A program made the position numbers and the translations under genes. From Oreocharis arfaki (taxonomy: Eukaryota > Chordata > Aves > Passeriformes > Paramythiidae): a stretch of 64,000 nt of DNA. The stretch covers positions 310,001 to 374,000 of the forward strand of contig VZRR01013894.1 in the NCBI GenBank assembly GCA_013398015.1, read 5' to 3'. Below the pieces are notes generated by a model, which saw only the letters and a list, made by a program, of their open reading frames with translations, was not told where the DNA came from and did not search any database. How positions within the stretch are numbered: position 1 is the stretch's first letter; every line of letters begins with the position of its first letter. Below, in pieces: positions 27,201 through 42,200 of this stretch.

Positions 27201-30200
27201 TACAACTTCTCTTAATTCTGTGCTACATTATGTGGGATTTCTCTAAATTACTCAAAATCTCTCTCTGCACTCTCTTTCTGTTCTTAACAAACATCTAGCT
27301 CTCCCCACTCTGTGTTTTGGAGTTTGTTCTTACTAATTTCAGAAATAAAGCAAAAGAAATCTGGTTTCACTATTACATATGTAGAGATTATTCCTTTTTT
27401 AAAGAATGATTCTTTTCAGCACTTTACCACTTATGTAAATTAAGTACAGAAACATTTCCAAGAACCTTAGCAGTCAATGGCCCAAAAGCTGGGGACAGAA
27501 GCAAAGTGGGGAAAAGGGGAAGTTTTGTTCTGAGGAAACACCCAGATAAGAAGCCTAGCTTCATCACCCTCATGTAAAAATCTAGTATTTTTGTAGGAAA
27601 CCAGTGTCTTTACGTCCTGTTTTGAGGCCATGTTGTTGTATTTGTGTTTAGTGTACTTTATAGATCTTAAGCTTCCTCACTCATTAAAACTTTTTCTAAA
27701 AGGAAAGCTTTGATACTGTTTATAGAGAAAGTGGCTGCTGCTGTGTAAGCGGAACAATATGTAGGGTTTAGCAGCATTCTAAGTACAGGCTTGCTGTTGT
27801 AAATGAAGCATTATTTCTCCCAGGGGTTTTTTGCTGATTTTCAAGATTAAAAAGAACAGCACCTTCTACTGTTCTGCACAGCAGTGCCTCTCTGAATTTG
27901 ACACATCAGACTCTAGGCAGATGCTGAAATTAAGATGTCATTAAAGCTGATACACTCTGGTGCCCAAGCATCTGTGCATTTTTTCACTAATTCATATTTT
28001 CCACAGTTTCCCCATATCTCTGGAGAGATCTTTGCAAGTCCTATGCATTGTTCTTCTGACAGTTAGTTTTCCACTATTCTTTTGTCAGTGTTGGTTTGAG
28101 CTTTTTTGTTCTTAAGAGAAGATTCTGTGTGTCTGTTGAATATTTAGAAGGTGCACGGTAACAGATTTTGACTTGTAGCTCTCCAGAAACGAAAACAGAT
28201 AAATTAGCAAGACTGGCCTCTCTCCTCTGTTTGAGGTAGTGGAAGCTTTGAAAAGCATCAAGAGCAGTTAATAGCCTATAGATAAATGTTTAAACTATCA
28301 CTAGAATAATGTAATACTGATTTGCATTTGAAAATCTGTCTGCAGAGAATAAGGACTGGAAACAAACAGCTTAGTTCAGTAGTCTTATTAAGAAGTTGCT
28401 GTCCATATTAATAATTGTGAATTTCTGTTTTTATTTGAAGTACTCAGAAAATGTACTTTTTCCTTATTCTTTCTCCCATTTTTAGAAAGTAAATAAATGT
28501 CTGATGTAGAAACAGTTCTGTAAAGCTTTCTATTTGAAGAGATCTTTTCATTATCTATTTTATTTTCCAAACCAGCTATACTCAGTGTCAGACTAGATTT
28601 GCATTTCTGTTTTGCCCATACAAAGAAAAAGTGCTTGATACTTAAATGGTACTTTTTAAAAAGCATTCAAGTAGCAGTAAAATTAAACTCCACTTTTTGA
28701 CGCAATCTTATTTTGCAGGTTCAAGGCAAAGACCCTTCTGTCGATATTACTCAGGATCTTGTTGATGAATCTGAGGAGGAACGCTTTGATGATATGTCAT
28801 CACCAGGTCTGGAATTGCCATCCTGTGAACTCAGCCGACTAGAAGAAATCGCAGAACTTGTGGCATCTTCACTGCCTTCACCGTTACGTCGTGAAAAGCT
28901 CGCACTAGCACTGGAAAATGAGGGTTATATTAAGAAGCTCTTAGAAATTTTTCATGTGTGTGAAGACTTGGAGAACATTGAAGGACTACACCACTTATAC
29001 GAAATTATTAAGGGAATTTTCCTTTTGAACAGAACTGCACTTTTTGAAGTCATGTTTTCCGAGGAATGTATAATGGACGTAATTGGATGCCTAGAATATG
29101 ATCCGTCTTTATCACAGTCGCGGAAACACAGGGAATTTCTGACTAAGACAGCAAAATTTAAAGAGGTGATACCTATATCTGATCCAGAGCTGAAGCAAAA
29201 AATACATCAGACATACAGAGTACAGTATATTCAAGATATGGTCCTACCCACTCCCTCAGTTTTTGAGGAAAATATGCTATCAACACTTCATTCTTTCATC
29301 TTTTTTAATAAAGTGGAAATAGTTGGCATGTTACAGGTAAGTTTCAAAGATTCATAGTCTCTTACTTGTGCTCGGGCAAAGAAAGTTGGGTAATTATTCC
29401 TGGAGAGATGGGGGTGCTTCGGTGGAACCTTGACTTCTGTGATTCTGTAAGTGATTGTGGAGTGTGACGGAAAAGGCATGGATTTGAGTACTGAGTTGTC
29501 AAATACACGTTCTTTAATTTCTGGGTTTGGACTAGATTCTCTGTAACTGATTTAAATGGAGCAAACATATGTAGAATATTGAATGAGGTTCTTTGGAATG
29601 AATAGTACTGTTTGCAGTTTGAATCTTTGATTTTAATAGGAGTTTTGTGGGTTAGTTTTTTATTTTGGGACTTTATAGTCACTAGACTTACGGATATCTT
29701 TTGTCATGTTAACATGAAAAAAGTTACTTTGCCTAAATTTCATAATATAATCTCCTACCACAATGTAGCTATTGCTAATTTTGAAGTAAATTAAATAAGC
29801 TGTTTGGAAAATACAGATTAAGAACATAAGCCTGCTTTAGATGCTTGAATGTTTTCTTAGTTTGTCTTTAATAAGTCCCTAAATAATGCTGCTTGGAATT
29901 ACCAGTTTTTCATGAAGTATGTCTTAGTGCAAATGTAAAGAGATTATTTGATACTTAACATAGCTTACCAATGTCTTAGGTGTTCTACACCAGCCCATGA
30001 ACTTCCTGAACAGTGTTAGAAGTTGGTGGGACATCTCAGTGAGGGGAGCTTTCTAAAGCTTTCAGCTAACTCAGCAAAGTGTTACAACATGTATATTTTG
30101 GTTTGTACAAGTTAATTATCATTATCTTATTTCTCCCAGAGTTCAATAAATGAATAGTCACTGTCTTTGTAGGGGCTGTCTGATCTGGAGAAATGGACCA

Positions 30201-33200
30201 AGTGTTAGATGTTACTGATTGCTGTAATCATATTTATCTTCAGTTTGACTCTCAGGATATACCCTGTGTAATTTCACAGAAAACGTAGCGAAGGAGAGTG
30301 AAAATTCCTTTTTCAAGCTCATAGAACAAATAATTATCAAAACTAGGCCTCATAACTTTTCATCCATCACACGCAGTTATCAGAGTACTGATATTACTTA
30401 ATCCACTCTCTTGGAGCTTTAATCTGTCAGGTGAAACACCTGGGCCATCTTCAGTAGTACTAGGCCCCAGCTTATGCCCAGGTGAACCAAACTGTTCATG
30501 TCTGTATGTGTATCCCTGATAAACAAAGTCACAGTTGCTTATCTGAAACAGTCAGAAGGCCTTAATCATTTTGGAGTTGCCAATTTGAAGAAGTTTACAA
30601 GTCTGACTCTGAGAGAATGTCGAAAAAGATGCAGTTAAGGGGTCTCAGCTGGAGCATTCAGTATGACTATTGTCTCAAAAATGTCTTGACCTCTTTGCAA
30701 GGGTTGCTGAAAGCAAATTTCTGAAGATGATACGTTTTGACTTGAGGAAGAGGGGGACTTCAGGAGTCTTGGTGACAGTGGGTGATTCTGAGAGGGATCT
30801 TGAGCTTTGAAAAAGAAACTGGGGAAGGAAAAGGGCCTGATCCTGCAAAATCATTAAGGGTGTGTTTGCCAGACAACCCAAGATAACTTTATTGAGGACT
30901 AGTGACAGATGAGTTTCCTTTTTTGTCTCTTCCAACGTGTGTTAGGTTAATGGACGTAGGGCAGGTTTAGGTTAGCATATCAGGTTTAGTATGGTTGCCA
31001 GACTTGTTAGTTGCAGTTCATAGTTGAAATAAAGGCTTAGATGTAATTTTGATTTGTTGTGTGACAGCAGATTTTTGAACCTTATCTTCACTTCTGTTGC
31101 TGTTCTCTGTGGTTGAGAATAAAGTATATTTCATGTGTGTTGAAGGCAGAAGAGTTAACATTGCATTTCAAAGTTCGATAAAAATTTTAAATTGTTGAAG
31201 TGCTTTCCAGAGCTTTGAGGAGCCCAGAATGAAAGCACACAAGAAAGACAATACATCCTGTGCTATACTGCATTTCCTAGTACTTTCACAGTACAGCTCT
31301 CTAGCAAGGAGAGAGAACTCCCTGAGTTTATAAGTAAGAATCTGTTGGAAATCATTTGACGTTGTTGATCGATTTTTGGTTTTGAGGGAATTAAAAAATA
31401 TAAATTATATCCATTGCATTTCTAAGAGTTTAAAAGGCTTGATTGATTGACTGATTTTTCAAGTTCTTGCAGTGTAGCTCTAACTCAAGGTTCCAGCCTG
31501 CTTACCTGGAATTTATTTATTCATTTATTCATAGAGCAATAGGTCAGGTTGCACTTTTCTGTAATCTCTGCACTCTAGTTTCATTTCCGCCCCCCATTCC
31601 TACTGTCTGTATAAAATGTATGATGCTCTTCCTTCCCATTTCTTTAAGCAGAATAAATAAAGCTCTGAGAATTAAAAGACTTCTTTTGTTGCTTTCACTT
31701 CTAATTCCTAAGGGCTTTCTTCCATTTCTGTGTGGTTTAACATGCGTTCCTGTAGCCGGTATCACAATACTTTGTGTGTGTGGAGGGGGTGTTACTTCAT
31801 GAAGAATGTATAGTTCTCTGTAGTTCCTGGCATTCATTATTTCGGATCTTCTGAGATCTTGGTGCTCACTAACCTTACACATATAGTTAAGAAGTGGTTT
31901 CTTTTAGAAGTCATTATTAATTTAAAAGACTCTGGGATGCTTCATGGTAGTTTATTGGAAGCCATGGATGAGATCTCAAGTTCTTAGTTGATGCATAATA
32001 AAGGTTGTTAATGCCTTTGCTGTTGACTTTAGGTTGTCTCTCTTGGGCCATTGAGGATGTGACACAAGAGATCTCTTCTTGAGATCACTTGGCAAAATAA
32101 AAGTAAACTACCTGAGTAGCTGATAGCCCATGACATACTGCAACTCTTGTGTGTACAACTGAGTTGTTGGGTATTCTGTTCTTTTCTCTCTCTCTCTCTC
32201 TGTGAAGGAAAGGAAAAGAAAAACTGTTACCTCCATCATGGAAAAATAGTGAGCAGTAACAAGGCCTTTCCATGTCAGGCTGTGTATTAAAGTGGCACAT
32301 TGCAGTAGTCTCATCTCAACTAACTCAGCCAGACTTCAGTTTCAGAGAAGTGACTAGAAGTTTGTACAAGACTGTACAGATGGTGTCTTACACTTTTTTG
32401 ACAGGCTGAGTGACTTTACTCAAAACTACCACTGTGTTTTATTTAAGGCATTTACGGTCAAGATAGGTCATTAAAGGTCACTGACATTTAAAGTCAGTTT
32501 TTCAGTTATAATTAATGAATACTGTAAATGAGAATATGCTGATTCTTCAGCATTCTGACTTTATTAGAGAGACTTTGCATGTGTTTAAAAAAAATAAATT
32601 CTGTAGTCACAGAAGATACTTGCTTCCATGGTTTTGCTTTCTTTGGTAGGTAAATAACTGTTGCCCTTTGGTGCTAAGACCAAAAATAGAAAATAGGTAA
32701 CCTTTGGCATTAGGGTTATGAACCATATTCTTCCCACCTTCTTCATGAAGGTTAGCTTTCCCATAAGCTTTATGAAAATGTGCTTACATAGGTGGGCTTT
32801 TTTGAGAACTGGAGGTTAGTTTGTGATTTGATGTTATAAGATAGGTCGTTTTAAGTGAGCATGTCAACATCCCACTAAACTAGATGCTGTTGTTGAATGA
32901 TGGATAGTAAAGCCATGAAAGCAGTATTTCCAGCCTTCAGAATTAACTGCTGTGAAAATCTACTCAATTACAGGTTTTGTCATTCACAGTGTGTAAGATA
33001 TGAAAGAGGTATATAACATTTTTTTGCAATTTCAGCCCCTCCTAATATGCTCTTACTGCTTGGGGTCCAGCCTGTTCTAGTCTTGAGATGTCATAGCCAC
33101 CAGGAAACCTTGCTGAAACATGGAGTTCGCCAAGTTTTGAGAGTGGGGGTGGGACAGGTAAGTGGTGTTTCTTGCTTTATATGACGCTCTTTTGCAATTA

Positions 33201-36200
33201 AAAAAAATACATACAAATGTTCACACTGGGGGCCACCAGTTCTTTCCCTTTGTATTATTAACTGGTTTGTAAAAAAAACTTGCAAAACTGCGCCATAGAG
33301 TGAGCAAACACCATTTCCTTCTGTTCTCTCCCTCTTTTCTCGTTGGTGTGTTCTTTTTGCCAGCAAGAGCATGCGATGTTTTTATCTTCCGGAATAAAGA
33401 ATGTTGTTAGGATTACTTTTGGGTATGTGCATGTAGAATTCAGGGTCTTTAATTTTCAGAAAAGTGGAGAGTTAGAAGGAGAAAATTGGACATATGTTAA
33501 AATAATTTTTGTGCCTGGTAGAGCAGTGATCAGGTGTATTATTGTACTGGTAAATCAAAATCTTTAAATACAGAAATCGTATTACTGATAGTCCCTATAT
33601 CCCTTTCCAAGAGCTAAAAAATTGCAGGCATTTAGGTACATCTGTATATTTTACTGTATTTATGTGTAACAATAGGCAGGTTTTAATTTTGAAAGTGGTT
33701 TTACAGATAGTTGCTTATTCTTAACAGAGTCCTGCGGATGCAAACATAATTATCTGTAGCTGTTTTAGAGGAAGCATTGTGTTAATGCATGTTGGTAGTT
33801 TTGCCCAAATCCAGTCTGCTTTCTTACAGTAGTTGGCTCAGGAGTAACCGGGGATTTACTTTCAGCAACTCACCTTGCAATAAAATGTAAAAGGATGCTG
33901 CTTTCTAGGGGAAATGCCTTGGTGAAAGACATTTGTGAGTGGTGCATGCTCATGATTTTTGGGATTAACGTCTTCATTGTAGAAAACTACTTTGTGTGTA
34001 GAAACTGTACAGAAACTGTACAAACTTTGTGTGTTCAGAAACTACGCAAGTGATTTGGTGGATCTCGCTTATTTTCCACCATGTTGATTCAAGTGGCAGT
34101 AGTGCACGATGAAGGCATGTGTGGAAACGCAATCTGATCTAAAGGAGATTTTAAACTAAGAAATCTGCTGTGTGGTAGCAGGAAGGAATGTGTTTGAAGC
34201 GGTAATTATCTGTTTGACAGTAACATTTCATGAAAATTTCACTTTATGGGCTAAAATATTGTTTCTGCCCAAAATTAATATGGAGGTGGAATTTAGGATG
34301 GAATGTGTGCTCTCTTTCCAGTTTAGGTGGTGTTGAGTTTCTTGGATTTTTTTTTTTTTGAGAAAAGAATGTTTTATGTCATTTATCTGTAATCACAGAC
34401 ACAAATGTATCTGATAACTGAATGTTAATTACTAGAGAGGCCTGGTTTTGAAGAATCCTTTTTTAAGTGCCTTTTGGGAGGAGGAGGACTACTTTGAAAG
34501 TTGAATCACAAATGTAAATATTATCTTTTTTTGTGACTCTACTTTATCTGTGAGTTTTCCTGTTTTAAAAGTCATAAATGATTGAGTGAGTAGTTGGCCT
34601 GGCTTGTTTTTATCTTCATGAGCTTTGAAATGTATTAAACCCTAGAAGCATCCACTTAGAACTTGCAAAGCATAAATGAATATACTTAGTGTCTGGTATA
34701 CACATAGTTTAAATGTTGCACTTTTAATAATTTCTGTGCCTGGGGAAAGTACCTAGAATCCACAATTACATCATAAACTATTGTTTGCAATTTTGTTTTC
34801 TTGGAAAACAGTTGTGACCTTCACAGCTTCTAAGATACAGCGAAATGTGTTTTGATACTTGTCTGCCTGAAAAGACCACGTACTGCAGAGAATTATGCAT
34901 TTGCACTGTGTTCACAGACATATTTTGGGGGATTTTTCAAAGTTGAAAAAAAAAAGAAAACATTTAAATTCATGTAAGTCTAGCATTGAGTGCTGGTGCT
35001 TTGTGACTTCTAAAATATGTGAACTCTGCTCTCAGACTGTTCATTTCCATGGATCCTGGTAGTATTGTTCAGGAATGTTTCTTTAGATATATTGCCCTTG
35101 TCAGTAATCTTATAGCTTGAGCGAGAGAATCTTGTATTGAGAATGTTCTTTGCATGACAATTTTTCTATAAGTGTGAGAGGATTGGGTCTTTTCTCATGA
35201 ACCTGTCTGTCTTTTATGAAGCATCTGGAATGAGATAAATGCTAAAAGCTTTTCAGGGCTAAGCCGTAAGTGTGTAGTTAGTAATAAGTTGGTTTTATTT
35301 TCTTGGGATAAGTGCCATTTACTGCATATTATCCATGTAAGGGTGGGATGTTTCGAATCACTCAGATCCATCTTAATTTGTCTGATTTTAAATAGGGCCA
35401 TGGTTGTTTTGAAACCTGGAGATTTCAGGTAATTTTGTTAATTTACAAGTGCAGAGTATTTACTGGGGTTTGGGAGAGGACATGGCATGGAGAATGTTTC
35501 ACTATTGTATTTAATGCAGAATTGTAAAATACTGTATTGTGGTCTATGTTTGGAATGCTGAAAAATAGTTACATACTGAACTTCTGTGAATTCTTCCTGA
35601 AACATTAAGTGCCAGCATTGACGTCTTTATCACTTGCCAGTGTTAAGTTCCCTCTACAAGTCCCATATGTTTGCAAGCCCAATACCAGCGTGAGCGGGTT
35701 GTCCTCTGCTGCAGACAGCCACATCTTGAACAGGTCAGGGATGTGGCAGGATCTGGTCAGAGAGCTGAGCTGGGGTCCTGCCCACGCCTTCCTGCCCAGC
35801 CGGCTCCTCCTTGTCCTGCTCTGCCACGGAGTGCCAGATGTGCAGCTTCCCCAGCTAACTCTGTCTCTAGGACACTGAAGTCTCATAAATGAGACCCACA
35901 TGCCACCAACAGTACATGGTCTCGTCTTCTCCTTGCACAACATAAAAACCCCAGTTTGATGCATTGGGTGATACTGTATACCTTTTTTTTTGTTTGTTTT
36001 AGAAGTACACTGTTCATGGCTCTTACATATGTAAGAGCCATGATTATCTGCTGCTGATGTTTCCATTATTTTTTTCGCAGATCACTCTAAGATAATTCTG
36101 TGACATTGACTTGCCCTTACTCTCAGGTATTACAGAAGAGGTGAAAAGTTGTTTTCACAGTGAGAATGGAAATAGGAGTTATGATTTCCAACTGGGGATG

Positions 36201-39200
36201 AGCATGCATCTTCTCAATAGTTTTCATAGATAAGATTAGTTCTACATCTTGATCAAAATAGCAAAAAGAGAAATGAAAGCAAACTGTGTAGCCTTTTCTT
36301 AAAAGCACTGCTAATCATGGAAAAGAACTTGCATATTCTTAAAAAGAAGTGGGTTTTGTGGGGTTTGGTTTAGTTTGTTTCTTTTTTTTTATTTCAGTGA
36401 CTAAATATGTCAGTATGTCTACTGTGTGTTACTTACATTACCTGTGATGTCTAATGAGTTAAATATTAGAACAGAAAACTTACAAAGCCGTATAACAGCT
36501 GGATAGCAGGTAGTCAAACATCATTGTATTCTCCCATCAAAGCTTAAGGTATGTTTCTTGAAATCAAAGACCGTAATCGTTGTTTTGAGTATATTTGACT
36601 GTCGATATCTGAAAATCAAAATTTTCATCTGTGCTTGATCCTCCTGAGTGAATTTTGGCATACTTCAGAGGAGGTCTCTCCTATCTCCTTTTGTTTGGAT
36701 TTTGAAGCAGTCACAGAAATGGCACCTGAACCTGTGTCCAGAAATCACTTGTTTTCATTGTCCTTTGGGTCAGGTTAGGAGCACAGCTCAGCATCAGACA
36801 AGAGGAAACGTGGCATATTCTAAATATAGGGTTTACCTTATAGTGCAGTGGGATGTAGTAGCTCATGTCACCCTGTTTTGGGTTTATCTGTGTTGTGCAG
36901 TGCCATGTAGAGATCCTGATTGTGTTATGGCAGTGTTATAGCAGCCTTAGCATGGTGTGCTGTCAGAACTGAGGTACTCGCTGTCGCAGCAAGGCTGCAT
37001 GGTGAGCCTGGATGAGGTACTGATGTAATTCACAACGTAAGAGAGTTTTTGGGTGTGTACCTGAAGTACTTTCATGGTTTTGCTTTATGCAGTGCAAACA
37101 TAAGCAAAGCAGCTTGGATTTCTGGCACTGTGGTTTTGGGACGGAGGGATGTTGCACATGGTGTTACTGACTTCACAAGAAACAACACTGGCAGCTTTCT
37201 GAAAAAATGTATTAGTACCTGATGTACAGGAATCCTTCTCAAGCAAGTGCTGTTTTATTACTGTATAATAGTGGGAAAGGGTTTATTTCTGCCTTAATAA
37301 TCTCCTAGTTGTTAGGACTGTAAAGTTCATGGAAAGCTAAGTATTGCTGCTTCTTTCAATCTAAATACTCATTTGCAATGTGTTTGCAGTTTTGCTAAGG
37401 TACAGCAGTGTGGAAATAATGGAATAGGTTTTGACTGCTGTCAGCCAGAATGCCCAATAAATTCTGTATGTAATAGGAACGGTCATTTTGATTTGGTCTC
37501 AAGAATTCACCCTTTTCACAACATTGAGGGGGAAGGAATCTCACCTCGTTCCTGCTGTTAGGCAGCTTTCCCTTCACTGTGTCCTTGCTTTTGTTCTGCT
37601 GCAGACATCTAATAACATTCCAAAGATATAAATGTATGAGAGAGTGTGTGTGTGTGTAGGGCTGTGTGGGAGATCCTGTTTATAAATGTATGTAAACAGC
37701 TGAAGCAAGGGTAGTGTGATTTAGGGGGACTGGCATGTGACAAGGGGGAAGGAGGTTGAAGTCAAAACAATGCAAGTTGCAGTAGAAAGTAGAAAAAGGG
37801 GCAACGAGAAGGCAACACAACATGCGTTGTAATTGCGAGTGAATTGTTGTAGAGTGGAGTGGTAGTGAACATGATTAAAGCTCAAAACCAAGATTCATAT
37901 TAATTTACTTGAAAATTGAATTAGAAAGTTGATACTGGTGTGATTAACTACAGTTTACAAACATATGTTCTCTTCATTCCAGGAAGCATGGTCTAGAAGA
38001 ACTTTATATTATACTTGGATGCCTTTTGATATTGTCAGATAAACAAATGGTATTGTTTTGCTTTTGTAGGAAGATGAAAAATTTCTGACAGACTTGTTTG
38101 CACAACTAACAGATGAAGCCACAGATGAGGAGAAAAGACAGGAATTGGTAAGAAATCTGTAAAATACACATGACAGTTACCACGAAGTGACACGTGCATC
38201 CCTTTTTTTTTTTTTAATTACTGACTAGTATATTCCTGGTTTTCAGGTAAATTTTCTGAAAGAGTTTTGTGCATTCTCACAAACACTGCAACCTCAAAAC
38301 AGAGATGCATTTTTCAAAACTTTGTCAAATATGGGCATACTGCCTGCACTAGAAGTCATATTGGTAAGTCATTTCAATTCTATTTGTCATAAAGAGTTTG
38401 GTTATCTTCAGAGAGGCTTTTTTTTTAAAGTAGCTTCAGCACAAATTTCAGCAAGTGCTTTTCTTTTTGTTTGCTTCGTTTAGCTTGTCCTAGCTTAAGA
38501 TTCAGAATGTTCAAAATATTTTTGTGAATCTTTAAAAGCTTTTACAATATGACATTGGTAAGTGCTGTGGCATTCTTCAGTTTTTGTTTTCTCGTTTGCT
38601 TTCCTAGCTTTGCTTGCTTTTTGGTATCCAAATAAGTAAGAAAATAGGGAAATCGATCAAAGAGCAGGGAAAGCATAAAATTTATTTTGCCCAATTGTTG
38701 TCAAATCTACAAAGAAGACGAGAGATTTAACTTAGTTTTAGAATATGGTTTTGGCAATAGCTAGGTACGATCTGTGAGAAGGAATTAAAGCTGTATGTTT
38801 TCTGGTTCCGTTAAGCTTTTCAAGAAAGCATAATTTTATTTGACTTTCCCAGGGTATGGATGATGCACAAGTACGAAGTGCAGCCACTGATATATTCTCA
38901 TATTTGGTTGAATACAACCCATCCATGGTACGAGAATTCGTCATGCAGGAAGCGCAGCAGAATGATGATGTAAGTAGAGAGTCCTCAGAAATGTGTGGTT
39001 TGTTTTTGAAATTACTGAGTTTTAAAATTACTGGTTTATGTTTATGACTCTGTGAATGACATGAGCCCTAGTTTCAAAGAAGTATGGAATTTGGTAACAG
39101 GATACTGAACTGCTTTGTTTTAAAGAGTTCTGTTAGGTGAGATGGGTGTTCACCTGTTCACAGATGATTGTTGGATTGCATAATTTCAGATTTGGCGCAA

Positions 39201-42200
39201 GGGAGTAGCATTTGAATTGATTTCTTTTTCCCCCTCCTCTTAGGATATATTACTCATTAACCTCATTATAGAACACATGATTTGTGACACAGATCCAGAA
39301 CTTGGAGGGGCAGTGCTACTCATGGGTTTGCTTCGTACTTTAGTTGATCCAGAAAATATGCTTGCCACTGCCAATGTGAGTAAATACCTTCAAATGAAAT
39401 TACGTTTGATTTTTTTTTAGAGTATTTGATGATATGTGTTACATATATTTTTTTTTATTCCTTAGAAAACAGAAAAGACAGAGTTCTTAGGTTTCTTCTA
39501 CAAACATTGTATGCATGTTCTGACAGCCCCGTTATTAGCCAATACTACGGAGGACAAGCCTAGCAAAGGTAATGACACTGGATTTTGGGCACATAAAGGC
39601 TGTTGAATGTCAGTGTTTAGAATAACTGTCAAAGGACATTTCCTGTCTAAAAAATTTGAGTCTGAGATTGATACACAGTTCAGAGAAAAATGTTGATTCA
39701 TTATTTAGTCATTTGAATAATATATAAGCATAAAACTCAGCAGAGAGACCTGATTTAAGAAGTGAACAACAACATTTGCTGGAAGTTTGGCTTTGGCAAA
39801 AATTAAAAAACTTGTGTAATTTTTAGGAACTCATGGGGCAGTTCACTGACATAGACTTGTAAACTTGTCTAAATGTTTTTTTAAGGTCAGGGATTACTAG
39901 AAATGGTGCAACATTTCCCCTGGGAAGGTGTGCTGGTATTGTTCCTAGATCAGACTAAGAAAGCGGAGATCAGTGATGAAGTAACTGTTCATGCTGGCTA
40001 CCAGCAGCAGTTCTTGCTACAAGTATTAAAAGACCCCAAGATACTTCTTGCATAGTACTTTAGTTAAAGGCATTATAGATCACATTTTTGGTGCAAGCTT
40101 AGTCAAGACACTGCATGTGGGGCAATAGTTTATGATCTAGATGTGTGGACATCATGTGATTTGATTAAAAGAGCCTTACTACTCGTGTTAGGGTTAAGTT
40201 TTGTACTCTGAATCTTCGAACACCTATTTAAGAAAAATGTAGTTGGTTTCATATTTTAAGAGCGTCTCCTGCCATATCTGTATTTATAGAAAATACTCAG
40301 TCCATAACAAGCTTGTTCAATTTCTGTTTTAAAGACTAAACATATCCTGCAGCATGTTCCATAAAATGTCTGGGGAAAAATAAGAGAACTTGGAAATATT
40401 TACTGGAGTGCAGTTGGATATTTGAAGTTACCTTCTGAAGGTAGTATTCCAGATATGTTTAATTATTTTGGTTTTGTTTTATTACAGATGATTTTCAGAC
40501 AGCCCAGCTCTTGGCATTAATACTGGAATTGCTAACATTCTGTGTAGAACATCATACCTATCACATAAAAAACTACATTATTAACAAAGATATCCTGCGA
40601 AGGGTGCTCGTTCTCATGGCCTCAAAGCACGCTTTCTTGGCATTATGTAAGTTTGAAAGCTAAGGAATAAACTACGATTTTGTGAATGTGAACTGATACG
40701 TATCTTCACTGTGCTGGAAGAAAACTGTTCATAGATCATGACAATTTTTAACTGAATACAGAATTTCTACTGTTATAGTGTATGTTTCTCATACTAGATT
40801 ATAGATATATCAGCTACTATTAGTAAATAATTTTGCAGTTATAGATACCTTTTTATCCTAAAAAAAAAGATTTTGCTTCATCTCAGTGGAGAGGGAATTG
40901 AAGAGATGGTATGTCAATATTGAATTTCCTAAGAGAAGCATTGTAAGTTTTGTTGGTTTTTTAGTAGAAATTATCAGAGGTAGTTTATTAGAACTAAGAC
41001 TACCTGACTGCATTAAACTGCACAGAAATTCAGTGTGCTGCTCTTCAGACAATGGTAGTTTCTTGACCATGCTCAGCTCAGTAGTGTCAAAGCAGTGTGA
41101 CTTAATTCTGGAGGCAAGTAAGAGATTTTGTCTGTAATTCTGTTGTGCACATAGAGTTAAACAAAGCTTTAAGTTGACTGAGCAGTACCATACAATAAGA
41201 AGTACCTTTTACATTTTGTAACCGAATAACCTGTACAAATGGTTGCTAAGGAAAATGTGCTGCCTGGTGATACTGTACTTTCTCTTTATGCATGGACATT
41301 CTCTCACTTGTGTACACTTTGGAGTTTCAGAAAGAGCTTTAAACTGGTTGTAAATCAAACCTTTGCCTTACTATGTGTGTGAATAAAATGTTGTTTACCA
41401 ATTTTAAAATTAGATAATTAGTTTATATCCTAAGCAGATAGAATTAATTAAATCTAATCAAACATTTGAATAATAGGGATGATAAGCAAATTTCTCCGTT
41501 CTTTTACTGAGAAAATGTTTTGCCTCTACTGTAAGTAATTTAAAAAATGGAAAATAGATTTTTATATTAGGAGTAGTATAGTTAAACAATACTATACGAA
41601 TCCTTCAGTGAACAGAGATGGTTTCATTTATACAGTTATGATGAAGTATTTCTTTATGATAGAACAGGTAAGTAATCAGCAGTATAGTCAAGACTATTGA
41701 GAAGCAGAGAACAACTGAACATATTGCTGTATATGAACTGAGGTTGTAAATTGCCCTAAATAATGCTGAGTAATTTCTGCAATTTTGCTTTCAAATTTAA
41801 GAACTCTTTTGACAACACATCTGTTTCAGGTGCCCTTCGTTTCAAGAGAAAGATAATTGGGCTAAAGGATGAATTCTACAACCGTTACATAATGAAAAGT
41901 TTTTTGTTTGAACCTGTGGTCAAAGCATTTCTGAATAATGGTTCCCGTTATAATCTGATGAACTCTGCCATAATAGAGATGTTTGAATTTATCAGAGTGG
42001 TGAGTGCTATTATATGCTGAAGATAATTACTGTATTGTTTAGTCTTGTAATTCAAGATTACTTTTCTTTTTGCTTTTGCCCTAAATTATGCTATCATAAT
42101 GGGACCATATGATACTGTATTTACATGAACCCTGTTTTATATCACTATTACATATTTGTACATGTTCTTTCTTACATTCAAACAGTACCATTACTTGAAG

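Larger units (their letters stand above)
29337..38069 (+). other. PPP4R3A intron 4 (8.7 kb)
   Basis: A long AT-rich intron. It contains a (CT)n microsatellite (32185-32201), a perfect 30-bp palindrome (36014-36043) and a (GT)n microsatellite (37644-37657). A slightly GC-richer stretch at 35600-35890 has no coding or repeat identity that I can assign. No gene is seen on either strand. Confidence 0.85.

Noticed and set aside
29430..29460. Possible CR1 tail (TTCTGTGATTCTGTAAGTG)
   Set aside because: Only about 16 bases resemble the CR1 terminal repeat and the expected GGGTCCCTTCC block upstream is absent.
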